NCBI GenBank assembly: GCA_963921935.1
Contig: OY998180.1
Location: forward strand, 109,994,183 to 110,058,182
From: Galeruca laticollis
Lineage: Eukaryota; Arthropoda; Insecta; Coleoptera; Chrysomelidae
Direction of reading: 5' to 3'
Length of the DNA stretch: 64,000 bases
The notes below the pieces were generated by a model. That model had not been told where the DNA came from and made no database searches. It worked only from the letters and a program-made list of their open reading frames with translations. The translations under genes were made by a program, and so were the position numbers. Shown here piece by piece: positions 20,900 to 33,445 of the stretch; position 1 is the stretch's first letter; each line of letters opens with the position of its first letter.

Positions 20900-23426
20900 T
20901 AAGAAGATATTTTTTATCATGGTGAATTATTACAATACAGGATGTTTTGTTTAAAATAAGCCCCATATTACAAATTGGATGATCTAATAATGTAATTGTA
21001 AATTCTGAACACCCTGTAAAGAGATGTTTAGTACTCAATCGTGGAATACATTCAACGACTGCCCAACTATTTAGACGTAAGAGTGAATTTTTTAGATTAT
21101 TTAGAAAATGATATTCTTAAACTTCTCATTTTAAAAAATGTCAGGATAACTCCGAACACTCTGTACTTAGATTACTTTTATGAAAGTATACATTATTTTT
21201 ACGGACAATTAGAAAATGCAGTAAAATATAGGGTTGTCCCATAAGAAAAAATATAACTAAATTTTTGGGATATCCTGTATATTCCAAAATAATTTTAAAA
21301 TGTTTCCTTTATCAACGTTTAAACTACTAAAGTGACAAACATTTCAAAACTTTTACTGTTTCGCTATAAGCCTCCATCCCGTTAGTAGTGATTCACACTG
21401 TATATTAATTAAATGAAATGAATATCGTTTTCAAAATTATTATTTCAGATTATATCAATCTAATTAATTCCTCATTGATATTAATACCAAATTATAAATC
21501 TAATTAATAATAATTTCAAAGATTAATGTCAATTAGTTATCATTTATAGTTAAATAATAAATAATTTAATGATTGAAAACTTATGTGATAAAAAAGTAGA
21601 TATAAATGACACAGCGTCACATGTGCACTGACTGCCTCATTAACAACTGTGTACTTGTTAAATGCAGAAGATAGAAAAGACGCAGGATAAGGATAGAAAC
21701 CTGCTTCTGATCGCGATAGGTTAAGAGTATCTGAGAACTATCGGCGTCCCATCTGCCTTGTCCCATTACTCTCAATGCATTTTTGCCTATCCGATGGAAC
21801 AATATTTGCGCCCCGATTACTTTTCAGCTCATGTACACCGGGCCTATGCTACTAAACCTAATAACATATCCGAGCTTCAACAAACAAAGTGTTACAAACG
21901 GAATACTTTTTATTAACGATTAGGATATTTTCATCAACACTGAATATTTGTTGCATTGAATTAGTTTCAGTAGTTATTTCCACATAGCTTCTAAAAAAAC
22001 TACGTGTATACATTTGTAGTTGAAAAAGCTGTAAAATAAAAAAAGAACAGCCTACAGTTCCGTTAAATAAAATTGGGGGCTGCTGCAATCCCCCAGATAA
22101 AAAAAAATTAACAAACCTCTTTGTATTATGCCCAATAGAAAATAAAAATTGGGGTTATTCAGGAATTCCGCGATAAAACTTTTTTTATTAAGCTGCAGAG
22201 TTTGTTCCATTTAAACGTTCCAATCTGTATAGTTCTTCCCATATTGGCATACTCAGAAATGAAGAATAAAACTTAACGTAGATTTAGTACCCATAAAATC
22301 CCGAAAATATTCCTATATGGTAGACAATGTGGTGTAAATATAATGATATATGTTTATGCGACAAAATAATAAAATTACTTTTTTATGTCATACTATAAAT
22401 AGAACATTAAACACGCCGTATACACATGAAACACCCTATATATTATTAAGAATTTCCATAGAACTACTTTTGAGGATTCTCTTCATATAGGGCTTTCCGA
22501 TCTCTCTCTTACGAGATATTCTCACATAACAGTATTCGATTCAACACCCGGTATATTTATAAATTTATAAAACGTAAGCATTTTGTTCACGTTATTCCAA
22601 TTTGAACTCCCATCCTGTATATACACGGCAGCTTCACAATCAAAACACGTTTCTAAAATATTATTAATTATTATCAATTAATCAATTATTTTCTTACTTC
22701 AGTCATTGTCAAACTTTTACCAATTTTACAAAACAATTCCTCCCACTATACACGCGAATTTTATGGAATACACTGTATGGTTAATAAATTCCAATTTCAC
22801 TCACCAACTTTCCAGCAAACAGATCTTAAAACTTTCAACGCAACCGAAGCACACAATTCTCATAAAAACTACAGATTAAGTCGCGCTACAAAAAGAAACT
22901 AAACGGTTTAAAAATTGAACGCAACCGTTAGAGAAAACTTGTTTTTTTTAAAGCTGATAAGTAAGAATCATCCCTGTTTGGAACAAAAGAATGGACAGTG
23001 GTCAGTAGTTGTAAAACTGGTCCAGCGGGTACGGAGGATGCAGAACTCCTGGACCATCTGTTATAGACGATATGCAGGAGAGAGCGTCTAGTAAGCCACC
23101 TGAGGAACTGGTTTTTGACTAACGGATTATTCAATCACTACGTGACGAATCTATTGTGTTTGTAAAAAATCTATAATAGAATACACACATGTATTTATTG
23201 TTTTAATAGTTTTAATAAACGTACATTAAACACAAATCTAAAGTATTAAATGATAGTCTAAACAAAATTTGTGATGAATTAGTTCATAACATTGTTTATT
23301 CCACTATTATACAGTGCGAGACAATCTTCAATTATGGATGTCCGATTCTATAGACAATCTAGCGTTGATTCATATCACTTTATGGTGACAAGAAGTAACA
23401 AAATCAAAAACTTTCTCTTCTTTCTC
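20900..23426. other. unassigned repeat-like region
   Basis: No protein homology was recognised. Several places carry the phrase ACACCCTGTA or CATCCTGTATA (near 21011, 21272, 22430 and 22611), as often seen at the ends of small insect non-autonomous elements, but no paired termini could be defined. Confidence 0.35.
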
Positions 23427-24880
23427 TAAAGTCTTTATGATTTTCAGCGTCGGGTTAGCCCTTATTTACCCATTACTTCCAGTCATTTCGGTTTCAGGCC
23501 AGTCCTCTCATCTCTTCTATTTGTTTCCCTCTTCTCTCTCCGATTTCCTGTATCTTCCCCATCCATGTTTTCCTTGGTCTTCCTCTCTTTCTTTTTCTAT
23601 CCCTTCCTGCCTCTGTAACTGCGTTGATTAATATGTTTTCGTTCATTCTTACAATGTGTCCATACCAGTTTAATTGCGTGTTTTCAATCTTTGTTAAAAT
23701 TGGTTCCTGTTTCAGTTGGTCTCGAATTTCTTCATTTCTACGTCGGTCATATTAGGTAACTTCTGCGATCTTCCGCAAATATTTCATTTTTATTGCATTT
23801 ATCGAAGATTCGTGTTTTTGTAGAGTGACTCACGTCTCACTTTCAAAAGTAGTTACTGGTAAGGTTATGCAGTTATAGACTCTTAATTTTGTTTTTTCGT
23901 CAGTTTCCTTTTTCCCAGTACGGGTTTATTAATACTATAATATATCCTTGTGGCCTTTCCTAATTCATTATTTATGTCTGCATGTATCTTTCCGTCTTCT
24001 GTTAAGATGTTTCCCAGGTAATCAAAAGATGTAGCTTGTTCTATTTGTTGCCCGTCGAGTCTTATAAGTTGTCTTTCCTTTATCTTCTTCTTTTTGGTTC
24101 GTCATCATATATTTTGTTTTCTACGTGTTGATTTTAATTTTTAGTTTTTGTATTTCTTTTTGCCATATATTTGCTAAATTTTGCATTCCACTGTTCGTGT
24201 CTGCTATTAGGACTGTATCATCTGCATATAAAAGAGAGTCTATTTTGATTGGTCTTAAATTTCTATATCCTATAGCCGCAGTCTGATTTCGTGTACTCTT
24301 TATTAGCGAGTCCATTATGATTATAAAGAGTAATGGGGTTAGGCTATCTTATTGTTTAATTCCTTTTTCCATGTTGAACGGTTTAGATATTTCGCCACAT
24401 ACTTGTATTTTTGTTATCACTTCATTATATATTGATTTTACAACTTTGATGGTTTTTTCAGATATCTTAAATTTTTCTAAAGTTTTCCACATTATTTCTC
24501 TGTTGATCGTGTCAAAAGCTGCCTTTAAGTCTATGAACAGTAGATGGAGATGTCCACCTGTTTGAAAGTTTCTTTCAACTATCTGACTTATTATGTGTAC
24601 CTACATTATCGTTTGTAGTTTTACCTCCTCTGAATGCAGCCTGTTCATCTTCCAATTTACATTCCTTCTCTTTTCCCAGACATTTTTCTACTATTCTTAT
24701 ATATGTCTTGAAACATACTGATGATAGGCATATTGCTGTATAATTGTCGCAATACGCGGTATTAGTGGTGCCGTCATAATCTTAGGTTATGTCAATTTTG
24801 TATCCAAACAAACGTAACTAGCCATTTAGATTCCATTGGTGTGATTTTGGACCAGAGATTTTTCCCTTATATTTTGAATG
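23427..24880 (-). pseudogene. non-LTR retrotransposon (LINE) RT, copy 1
   Basis: On the minus strand, RT motifs run from about 24660 (EDEQAAFRGGKTTND) through LLFIDLKAAFDTINREIMW, a PLLFIIIMDSLI block, and the active site LLYADDTVLIA (24315-24121). The C-terminal tail follows: NWYGHIVRMNEN, RKRGRPRKTWMGKIQEIG (about 23700-23500), ending near 23427 with PDA and a stop. The conserved Gly of the GxxQGDSL motif is replaced by a stop (KQ*DSL), and there are other frameshifts. The motif order resembles RTE-like or craniofacial-development-protein-2-like elements of insects. The endonuclease domain is absent. Confidence 0.8.
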
Positions 24881-25056
24881 TAACTGCTGATTTAGGTATT
24901 AAGATATACACTAAGACTTTCACAAAGAGATATATTCGATTCCAGCGAAAATACGTATGTATAACAATATAATTTTAATAAAAGAGTTATCTAAACTAAA
25001 CATCCTATTATAAATCTATGAAATACTTTCTTTCCTTCACATATCCTTATGCCTTC

Positions 25057-26310
25057 TCAAGCGTCGGATTGGAGTTCTTGATCTACCCATTTTTTCCATT
25101 CTTTTTCGTCCCTGGCCAATGCCTTCATCTCTCCTAATGTTTTTCCCTTGTTTTTTCCAATTTCTTCAATCTGATCTATCCATTTCCTCCTGGGTCTTCC
25201 TCTTTGACTTTTTATTGATATTCCTATTTCCATAACTTTTCTCGCAATAATATTTTGCTTCATTCTTACTAGGTGGCCATACCAGTTTAATTCTTTCTTA
25301 TTAATCTTTGATATTATTGGTTCTTGATTAGTTATGCTTCTGATTTCTTCGTTCCTTACTTTATCCCATTTTGTTTTACTTGCTATTTTCCTTAAATATT
25401 TCATTTCCATTGCATTTATTTTTGTTTCTTGTTTTTTCTGCATTACCCAGTTCTCACTAGCATAAGTTATAGTTGGGACTGTAATTTTGTTGTAGATTTC
25501 CAGCTTTGTGTCATTATCAATGTGTTTATGGCTTAATATTGTTCCATTTAAGGAATAATATAATCTTGTTTATTTATTTGCTCTGTTATTAAGTTCTGCA
25601 TCTATTTTCTCTTCTTCTGTTATGATACTTACTAGGTAATTATAAGTTGTTACTCTTTCTAATGTTTTGTAATTACATTTTAATTCCTTGCAGTTACTCC
25701 CCTCTCGCTGTTTTTTTATTTAACATCATTATATTGGTTTTTTCTGTATTTATTGTCATTTTCATATGTTCTATTTCTCTTGACAATAAGTTGATTAGTT
25801 TCTGCATTTTATTTTTTGATTATGCTATGAGTACAATATCCTCTGCATACAGTAAATTACTTAATCTGACCGGCACCATGTTTCTGTACCCTATTACCAT
25901 GTCCAGATTTCCTCCTTGTCTTTTTATTTCCTTCACTATTTTGTCCATTATAATGACAAACAACAGTGGGCTTAAGCTATCGCCTTGTTTTATACATTTT
26001 TTCATTTGAAACTCTTTCGATCTTTGACCTCCTCTCTGCAATCTTAATTTGACTGTCTCGTATGTGCTTTTAATTATATTAATTAGAGCTTTCGATACTT
26101 CTAAATCTTCCAATACCTCCCAAATTTTTTCTCTTTCCACTATGTCAAAAAAAACCGCCTTCAAGTCAATAAATGTTAAATACATTTCTTCTCCCGCTTC
26201 TATTGTATTATCAATTAACCTTCTTAAAATATATATATTATCATTTGCTTGTCGTCCTGGTCTAAACGCTGCTTGTTCCACTTCTAATTTTGCTTCTACA
26301 TAACCTACTT
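25057..26310 (-). pseudogene. non-LTR retrotransposon (LINE) RT, copy 2
   Basis: Same orientation and family type as the copy at 23427-24880. The 26281-25820 frame carries MEQAAFRPGRQANDN, YLTFIDLKAVFFDIVERE, KCIKQGDSLSPLLFVII and an active site written LLYAEDIVLIA, in which the first Asp of YADD is Glu. The C-terminal part (25443-25057) has LNWYGHLVRMKQN, QRGRPRRKWIDQIEEIG and ends in SDA. The two parts are in different frames. The two LINE copies lie head to tail with about 180 bases between recognisable parts. Confidence 0.8.
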
Positions 26311-26381
26311 ATGAAATACAATTGTTTTAATTCTTCTTCTATCTGTATTATCTAATTTTAGGTTTCCTCGCATAAAGAATA

Positions 26382-26522
26382 ATGGTACTGTGCTGGCCAT
26401 CAGGCTGTAAGTATTATAATGTCAGAGAGAAGTGTAAGTTTTATAGATTTCCAAAGGATCCAAAAGTAAGACGCAAACGGATGAAGCTAACAAGGCACCT
26501 ACATGATATGTTACGGTATTAA
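26382..26522 (+). pseudogene. small THAP zinc-finger exon
   Basis: An ATG-initiated 46-codon frame reads MVLCWPSGCKYYN then KFYRFPKDPKVRRKRMK. The Cys pair and the FPKDP motif are typical of the first half of a THAP domain. It follows an AATTTTAG acceptor-like sequence and ends at a TAA after MLRY; the second half with the Cys-x2-His pair is missing. It is an isolated fragment, probably from a THAP-bearing transposon. Confidence 0.6.
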
Positions 26523-28494
26523 AATTCACTAAATCATTTTCTTATAATTAATTGAAATTCAAAATTCACATATTAAAATTCACTAAATAATTTTCTTAAA
26601 TCTAACTTAATTGGATTTATATAACAAATAATTGTAAAATTAATGTATATTGGGTTGCTTACTTTTAGGATATTTATTTGCAAATCGCTTTATCAGTTGT
26701 TGGCGATTAGCTGGTCAAACCTGATGGTTAAATTTTATAGTCAGTTCTGTACTTAACTTTTCGGCTATAAATATAATTATCATTTAGGGTTTTAACTGGA
26801 TGCTGAATAGCACGATAGAGGATTTTAATTTTATAAAATGAGGGGATGTGTTTGAGAGTCGGTAGGCATGTCACTTTATCTTGTATACTTGCTGAGAAGT
26901 GTTTTCTCTGGAAGTTTGGCAGTGAAGATGGGTGAGTTCGTCTTTGTAGTATTTCGTCTACATTGTTTATTGAGTTCTGAAATTATTTTGAATTTCTAAA
27001 GTGGCAATTTTGGTAATGATAATTTTCGGAAGGAGTGGGGCTTCCGCCCTGTAGAACCTCTTGAAGCAGTTGTTGAAGAATAGGTAGACGCCATTATTAG
27101 TGTTGTTGCTTTTGCTGTGCCCCTGTGGTAGCAAGTTGTCTCCATAGTCTGTGGATAGGTTTAAAGGATTTGAGATTTAGTGGTAGAGACGCCATTTAAA
27201 AAAAAATCTCGATAATATTTCTCTTGCGAACCTACATATTTTATGGTTTTATTTTAGATTTTTTTGGCACGTTTTAATTGGAAATTTCCCATTCCCATTG
27301 GAAAACCAGATATTCAGATAGTTCTCCGGAATCAACTTTAAAACAAATTAGGAAGTCGGGGTAAGCTGTATAAAAATATCTTTGATGGTATGGTGTTCGC
27401 GATCGGAGATGTAGAAATATTATTTAATGCAGTGTCTACTTTCTTAGTCGATGTATTTGTCGCCACATGGTGAAAGTTATTTTACATAGTATCCAGTTAA
27501 TTGCTGCCAGCCTCGTGAAAACACGTTTTTGTACAGGTAGACAAAGTTTTTTCGGTCTTATCTGATTAGTGTTACTTTTATTTTTATATCTACATTTTTC
27601 TTCTTTTAAAATAATACTTTTAAAGATAACAAAAATGAATTTGATAATTAAAACAATCCTTTATTGTTAATAAATGAAATAAATTAATCTTGGAGTTTAC
27701 CACAACAAAAAAATGTTGTAATCCATTGAGGATGCTTTTTAAACTTTAAATTATAATAAGGTTTACTTAATATATTTGTGCGTTTTAAGCAATTGCTTCG
27801 AGTTCTTATTTAAAGTTGTTGATATGGAATTTATTAAGGTCAAATGAAATTCATTAAGGTTCAATGAAACCTATTGTTTGCTGACTATTCTTTTGGACAG
27901 CTGTACTCAGTTGTGCTCAATTGTAATTTTAAATTGAATCTGAAACTAAATATTTTTATCATAGAATAAACGCCAGTGGGTCACCTGAACTCTTTGTCTT
28001 TGATTTTTTTTGAAACTATCATTATTTACATCTAGGGTAAGAGAATATCAAATTATTTAGTACACTTTGAGGTAAGTCATACGGTAGACCTGTGGGTACC
28101 AAACCCTAGAAGAGTTTTGTAAGACGAATCGGGGGTCTAGTCATCCCGCCATCGAGTAGGCTCTGCTGCAGAGCGAATTGTGGTTAAGGTGAGTTTATTG
28201 TAATTATTTTGTCGTTTCTGACTGGGTACAGGTTGGCTCTCTCCATAAAGTTAATAATAATAAATAAATAAAAAATAATAATAGAATAATGATATTAGAG
28301 TTAATAAATGGATAAGTAAATGCATAGCTGAAACGTAATAAAAGTTATAGTTTTCTTTCTTAAAAGTCCAGTTATCATTAATTAATTTGTGTTCATTAGA
28401 AATTTATATTGCTACGGCCCTTGGTATGTAGCATATAACATTTTATTTGGTGAAAAAAGAAAATTAGCTATTAACTATTAATAACTATTTTTTT
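26523..28494. other. unassigned region
   Basis: No protein motif recognised. A GC-richer patch near 28100-28190 (CGAATCGGGGGTCTAGTC) was checked and does not fold as a tRNA that I can see. Confidence 0.35.
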
Positions 28495-28580
28495 GTACAT
28501 GATCCATCTTTGCCAACAAGGTAGAAACAAACTTGTACGTGTTGATTGAATGTTTGATATTGTACTATATATATATCGAT

Positions 28581-28584
28581 CTCC

Positions 28585-28636
<52 letters not shown>
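28581..28636 (+). repeat. (TA)n microsatellite
   Basis: A long TA dinucleotide run inside the dispersed repeat, at the position equivalent to the mariner insertion site in the other copy. Confidence 0.9.
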
Positions 28637-28640
<4 letters not shown>

Positions 28641-29168
28641 TATATATTATTTGTCATTACAGATCTTTCGCTTAATATTTTTTATAAGTTATTATAGTTG
28701 CTTTGTATGATTTTTTAAACGTTTGCTGTTTTAAATTGTAATTCCTCATTGTACCTCACTTTCCTCTTTCTATTAACTGTAAACCATTGTATTACAAGTA
28801 AATATTTCTCTGTGTAATAAAGAAATTTGGAAGCGTTTTTGTTTATATTATTTGTTTTTAGATAAAATTGAATATGTTTACACATGTAGTTGAAAAAAAA
28901 GAGCCTACAGGTCAAATAAAATTTGAAAGCAACCAAGAGAAACTCTGAAACTAATACAAATATGGTTTAATTGAGGCAAAGTTGTGAGATGATGTCTGTT
29001 TTCAGGCCAATTTTCAATCATGTAAATTTGCAACGTTTCTTCAATTTAATTTTCTTAGCACGAAACAAACAAAAATTTATAATTATGAAAACATTTTATT
29101 ATGTTAATATAAACGGTACAAATTTCTAGAGGTAGAATGTTTTTAAAACATGTAAGTAAATGTTTCTT

Positions 29169-29430
29169 CTATTCTTGATGCCTAGCAATTCCCACAATTA
29201 TGTCACTTGGTATCCATAATATTGAATAGCACATGTCTGCTCATGCAATATGTAATGCACCTTGTATCTGGTGATAATAGTTATATTTTTCAATTACCAC
29301 TAATATATTTTCATCAAAATGAATTATGTAATTCTTATCTTTTGAAAGCGGTTTTAATTTTTCGTCATTCCGATACTTGAAAGGACACTTCACTTCAATT
29401 AAGCATTTTTCACTAACAAACCCATATTAT
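29169..29430 (-). pseudogene. YqaJ-like exonuclease domain fragment
   Basis: The minus strand reads YGFVSEKCLIEVKCPFKYRN, a long insert, then YHQIQGALHIA, one in-frame TGA, and DMCYSILWIPSDIIVGIARHQE. The IEVKCP (E-x-K) and YxxQxQGxL signatures are those of YqaJ/lambda-exonuclease-type PD-(D/E)XK nucleases. The upstream Asp-containing part is not in the same frame. Such domains are common in repeated arthropod genes of transposon type. The fragment is not functional. Confidence 0.65.
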
Positions 29431-29745
29431 CATTAAAAAAGGTTTCAAGAGAATTTTGAAACATGTTTTGGTGACACTAGAACAAACAATCACTATTATT
29501 TATCTTATATTTTCACATTAATCAAATAATCCAGTAAACATAACCTCAAATATAGCTTTTAAAAGCAATATTGCAGGATAAGTTACATTATCATAACTAT
29601 TATTTTTTATATTGAGTAGATACGATTACTTACTTTTTAACAATTTATTCCTTTCAAAAACACGTATGAAACGCTTAAATAATCAAAAATCTACACTAAA
29701 ATGGAAATTCTTATGGCAACAAGTTTTGTTTGGATACAGCACCAA

Positions 29746-30285
29746 ATTGTGACGTCACACTAATCTCGCGTATTGGTATGATCCACCTTTTTATATATTG
29801 GTACTAGCTGAACCCGGCAAACATTGTCCTGCCTAACATTGATCAATGTTTGTTATATATTTAAAGCTACTTACTAATAACTAATCCCTGTCACAAATAA
29901 TATTCGTTATTATTCAATGTTTGAAGATAGTTTACCTACGTATCTATAAACAAAAGAATAGTAGGTATTCTTTTGCACTTAAATTTTAAATTTACTATTT
30001 GTGATTATTGAAATTACTCACTAATTATATATCGATACCGATTCATAATCCCAAACCTATTGTTTTGATTATAAATTTCTATAAATAAATTGAATGAAGT
30101 ATAGGTATTAGATTTTTACGATTCTTCCATACTTGTTTTAAGATACATACTTTATACTTTCTAGCACTGCAAATAACCGCTTTTAAAATATATCTTATAA
30201 ATTGATAGATATTTATCGGTATTTTCAATAATTTAGAACATCTTTATTTTATATAGCAGATTAAGTAATAGAAAATATTTATAAT
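29746..30285. other. unassigned spacer
   Basis: The phrase TACTAGCTGAACCCGGCAAAC near 29803 looks like the terminal motif of a dispersed insect repeat, but no second copy occurs in this window. Confidence 0.3.
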
Positions 30286-30289
30286 AAAA

Positions 30290-30490
30290 TGCTTCTACAA
30301 CCACTATGCAAAACACGCTGTTCTACGCAAATTTTCAACTCTCTGAAAGTTGAGGTGACAATGAGACAATCAAAAGTTTGTATCCTGACACAAAAAGGAG
30401 AAATGGAAAAATTCGAAATAAACAAAGGTGTAAGATACGGAGACTCACTGTCAACTATCTTTTTCAATCTGGCGCTAATAAATTAATTAA
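30290..30490 (+). pseudogene. short LINE RT fragment
   Basis: A plus-strand frame reads QSKVCILTQKGEMEKFEINK then GVRYGDSLSTIFFNLAL. This is the region around the GVRQGDSLS motif of non-LTR reverse transcriptases, close to the family at 23427-26310 but on the other strand. Only about 60 residues remain. Confidence 0.7.
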
Positions 30491-31070
30491 CATTTCTGAA
30501 GTTGGGACAAGTTTTGATTTCATTTTGGTAAAATCTAGCGTACTAATTGAATATGCAGGGTAACTGGTGTGTGAATGGAGATGTCAAACTCTGAACAATG
30601 GCTAGAACCGTTGACAATCATGATTTTTATCGACATGTGCAGTTTATCCCATTTTGGGCACTTTTGCGGCGTATCTTCCTTATCTTTAAAGATAGACGAT
30701 TGCGGTTTTCGCGATATTTTGCTACTTTTTTAAGAAATTAAAAAGGGCGCAAATAGAATTTTGATAGCCATTTTGGTTGTTGAGATAGTGGGTCAAATTG
30801 AAAAGTGTTACTTTTCAGGTACCTCGTATCTCAGTTGTCTTTAAACTTATCAAAGAAGTTAAAAGCTTTTTTTTTTTAGATATTCAGTGACGTAGGTAAT
30901 TTTTCCTAGCATATTTTTTTTAGTTATGAAGCAAATATTTGTTTTTTAATAATACACCCTGTATATTATTTTCTATATTCATTAGGCATGAAGTGGGTTT
31001 TCCAAAAATATATAATTGTAGTTAATTATTTTTAAAAACAAGCTCAGAATTTAAGATTTTCTAACATTTT
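30491..31070. other. unassigned spacer
   Basis: No homology recognised. The phrase AATACACCCTGTATATT near 30950 may be the end of a small non-autonomous repeat. Confidence 0.3.
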
Positions 31071-31085
31071 CTTATGTGTCGCAAT

Positions 31086-32337
31086 AATAATAATAAGTTT
31101 ATTTGTATGAATATAGTTTACAGTGAATTTCAATAAGACTTGCGTACAAATAAACATGGATAAGTCACAAAAGCGTACACCAGTTATAAGCCGATATACT
31201 CTTGTACGTGAGTTCGATTATTAGATAATCAAGGTAGATAGAATCATATTATTTTGACAATTAAAACTTAAGTATATTTAAAAGTTTTCAATGTAGTTAA
31301 AATTTTGAGTTAAATACAAATAAACAGATATAATAGTAATAGCACTTAACACCTAACCTATTACATCTATTATAAAGCCTCAACAAAAATAAAGTAAAGT
31401 CTCAATGTATAAGATAATAATGAAATCACAGTATAAAAATAGTAAAACAATGTGTGTCAATCCATCAACCAAGTAATACACAACAGAATTGTTTGAAATA
31501 TTGGTGAAGATGGAAGAAATGAGTTTTTTATACTCAAGAACCAATATTTTGATTCACAATATCATGAAAAAACGATCTTTCAGTTTTTTGTAATCCACTG
31601 CTTAATTCTCCTACCGAAACTGTACTCTTTATTAATATTATTCAAATGATCTGGTACCATATTGTACAACCGAGGTCCCAGGTAAGTTGCATTTCGTTGG
31701 CCTATAGTTTTTTTACAGCAAGATAATACCACAGTATTATTCCGCTTTCTTGTTTTATGGTTGTGATTGGTAGGTCGTAATATGATATTTTCTTTTTTTA
31801 TATTTTTTAGGATACTCAAGCAAAACAGTTTTCTTATATCAAGGAACTTAGATTCCCTGAACAGATCATCGCTTGGATACGTACGTACCTTACGATATAT
31901 TATTTTAATTATGTATTTTTGTGCAACATTCAATTTTTCCAGGTGTATATCATTCACTCCACCCCAACCCACTATTCCGTACTGTAGTTGTGATTCGATC
32001 AAAGCGTAGTACAATATTCTTAAATGATCAACATCTAGAAAATCTCTGAGGTATTTGAATCTGTATAATAACCCCCTTATTTTTTTAACCACGTTTTGTA
32101 TTTGTAGGTCCCACCTTAAATGCCAGTCTATCACAATGCCTAGGTAGGTATTTTATTGACTTGTCTCCCGGTATTTCATTGCTATATCCTATTTTAAGTG
32201 GTCCTATATTCGGAAGTCCGTTTGAATATGAAGAAAATGGTAAGTATTTTGTTTTAGTAAAATTCAGTGTGAGTTTATATCCCCTAAACCATTTTTCTAT
32301 TTCAAGAAAATCTTCTACAAGATTCTTTAATTCTCGC
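31086..32337 (-). mobile_element. 5'-truncated non-LTR retrotransposon with perfect 15-bp target duplication
   Basis: The 15 bases CTTATGTGTCGCAAT occur at 31071-31085 and again at 32338-32352, flanking the element exactly. The minus-strand 3' end adjoins the left duplication and has a short (ATT)n-type tail (read on the plus strand as AATAATAATAAG). The 5' end is truncated inside the RT region. This is the classical product of target-primed reverse transcription. Confidence 0.85.
31580..32337 (-). pseudogene. LINE RT C-terminal half
   Basis: From 32337 downwards the frame reads EIEKWFRGYKLTLNFTKTKY, the LNxxKTK motif after the YADD box, which itself lies upstream of the truncation. After a frameshift near 32130 the frame 32134-31580 continues VIDWHLRWDLQIQNV, LRILYYALIESQLQYGIVGW and LNVAQKYIIKIIYR, typical of the thumb region of jockey/CR1-like elements. 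The second frame is open for 184 residues to its natural stop. It differs from the RTE-like LINEs upstream, which end in an RGRPR tail. Confidence 0.8.
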
Positions 32338-32352
32338 CTTATGTGTCGCAAT

Positions 32353-32665
32353 GAACCCTTAGATCACTTGGGTATCCCATTTATAAATAGTTCCTGATAA
32401 AAACTATACTTAGGGTTATGTTATTTCTATATTTTAAATGATTTGATAGTTCTTGTGAAATAATATTAACAGTAAGGTAAGTGGGGTCCTACAGTTATCC
32501 ATTTTCGTGATTTAGGTAGTATAAATATTTTACAACTATTTTTCCTTTTTTACAGAACTTTTGCTAAAATGAGTAAATCTAATAATAGAAAGGTATTGTT
32601 ACCACAATATTTGAGTTTGTGATTTAAGCAATGGAAACATAATGCTTTGGAATACTTTTCCTTAA
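32353..32665. other. unassigned spacer
   Basis: No homology recognised between the LINE target duplication and the hAT fragment. Confidence 0.35.
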
Positions 32666-33445
32666 AATTGCTTGTACACCACCCTCCTTGCCTGTCTGGA
32701 ACAGTCATCAAAACCAAATCCTACACAATATTCTGGTGGAAAATTGTGGCCAATCAAAAATCTATCATATTGTGCGTTCTGTTCCACAAAACCTGCGAAT
32801 TTTTCTCTAATGTTCCATTGACTTTCATCGTAGAAACGCAAATCGATAGATAGTTCTTCCTTCCCTGCTATGTCCGCTGTTTCGTCAGCTAAGACTGCGT
32901 AAGCCTTATATTTTTTAACATAATTTTTTACACTCTCCCTAATAACATCGCCACATTAACCTATAAATCCATTTTGTATGATTGGCGATGTGTAAAATGC
33001 ATTTCGATGACATTTCTTCAGGTGATTCTTCATTTTTTTGTCGCCAGAATCGATTCACAAATTTAACAAATCGAAGAAAACCCCTTCATTTGCTTATTTT
33101 CCTCCATGAGGCATTATAAGGAAATAATCGATGACAATATATGCCTGTTTTCTTCGTTTATTTTTTTGGTGATAACTTGACTTGACAGTTGTGGCAACAT
33201 GATTACGGTAGTCTTCGTGTATATCCTTGAACTTCGTAAATGTCCTAATCATAAATGATCCCAAAATCCCTCTAACAGTCCCAGTGACAGGAAGAAATAA
33301 AACACAGTGCTTGAAAAAAGAGCATCCTTTAGTCGCTTGGAATATACTAGCCATGGTGTGTTTGATCCAGCTAGGCATAATTGAATTTTCTTGGCAAATG
33401 ATTCGCATTAATTTCAACCCTGCCTCTCGCTGGATACGCCCATGA
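32666..33445 (-). pseudogene. hAT-type transposase fragment (TTF finger plus DUF4371-like)
   Basis: On the minus strand, 33417-33094 reads MPSWIKHTMASIFQA then KGCSFFKHCVLFLPV and FTKFKDIHEDYRNH. This is the layout of the TTF-type zinc finger of hAT/ZMYM1-like proteins, with the first Cys of the C-x2-C pair lost. Further on (about 32960-32666) a second segment reads YKAYAVLADETADIAGKEEL then LSIDLRFYDE and EYCVGFGFDD, the DETxD block at the start of the RNase-H-like fold of DUF4371 proteins. The two parts are out of frame and the rest of the transposase is missing. Confidence 0.7.

Larger units (their letters stand above)
28495..29745 (-). repeat. YqaJ-bearing dispersed repeat, copy 1
   Basis: From GATCCATCTTTGCCAACAAGGTAGAA to about 29745 this segment matches 60370-60461 plus 61753-62745, the same repeat split by a mariner. 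Shared landmarks include TGTCATTACAGATCTTTCGCTT, CATTGTATTACAAGTAAATA and CACTTGGTATCCAT. Copy 1 has an expanded (TA)n run at the site where copy 2 has the mariner. Strand is given for the coding fragment it contains. Confidence 0.8.

Noticed and set aside
28100..28190. GC-rich patch considered as a tRNA
   Set aside because: No cloverleaf with matching acceptor and T arms could be drawn.
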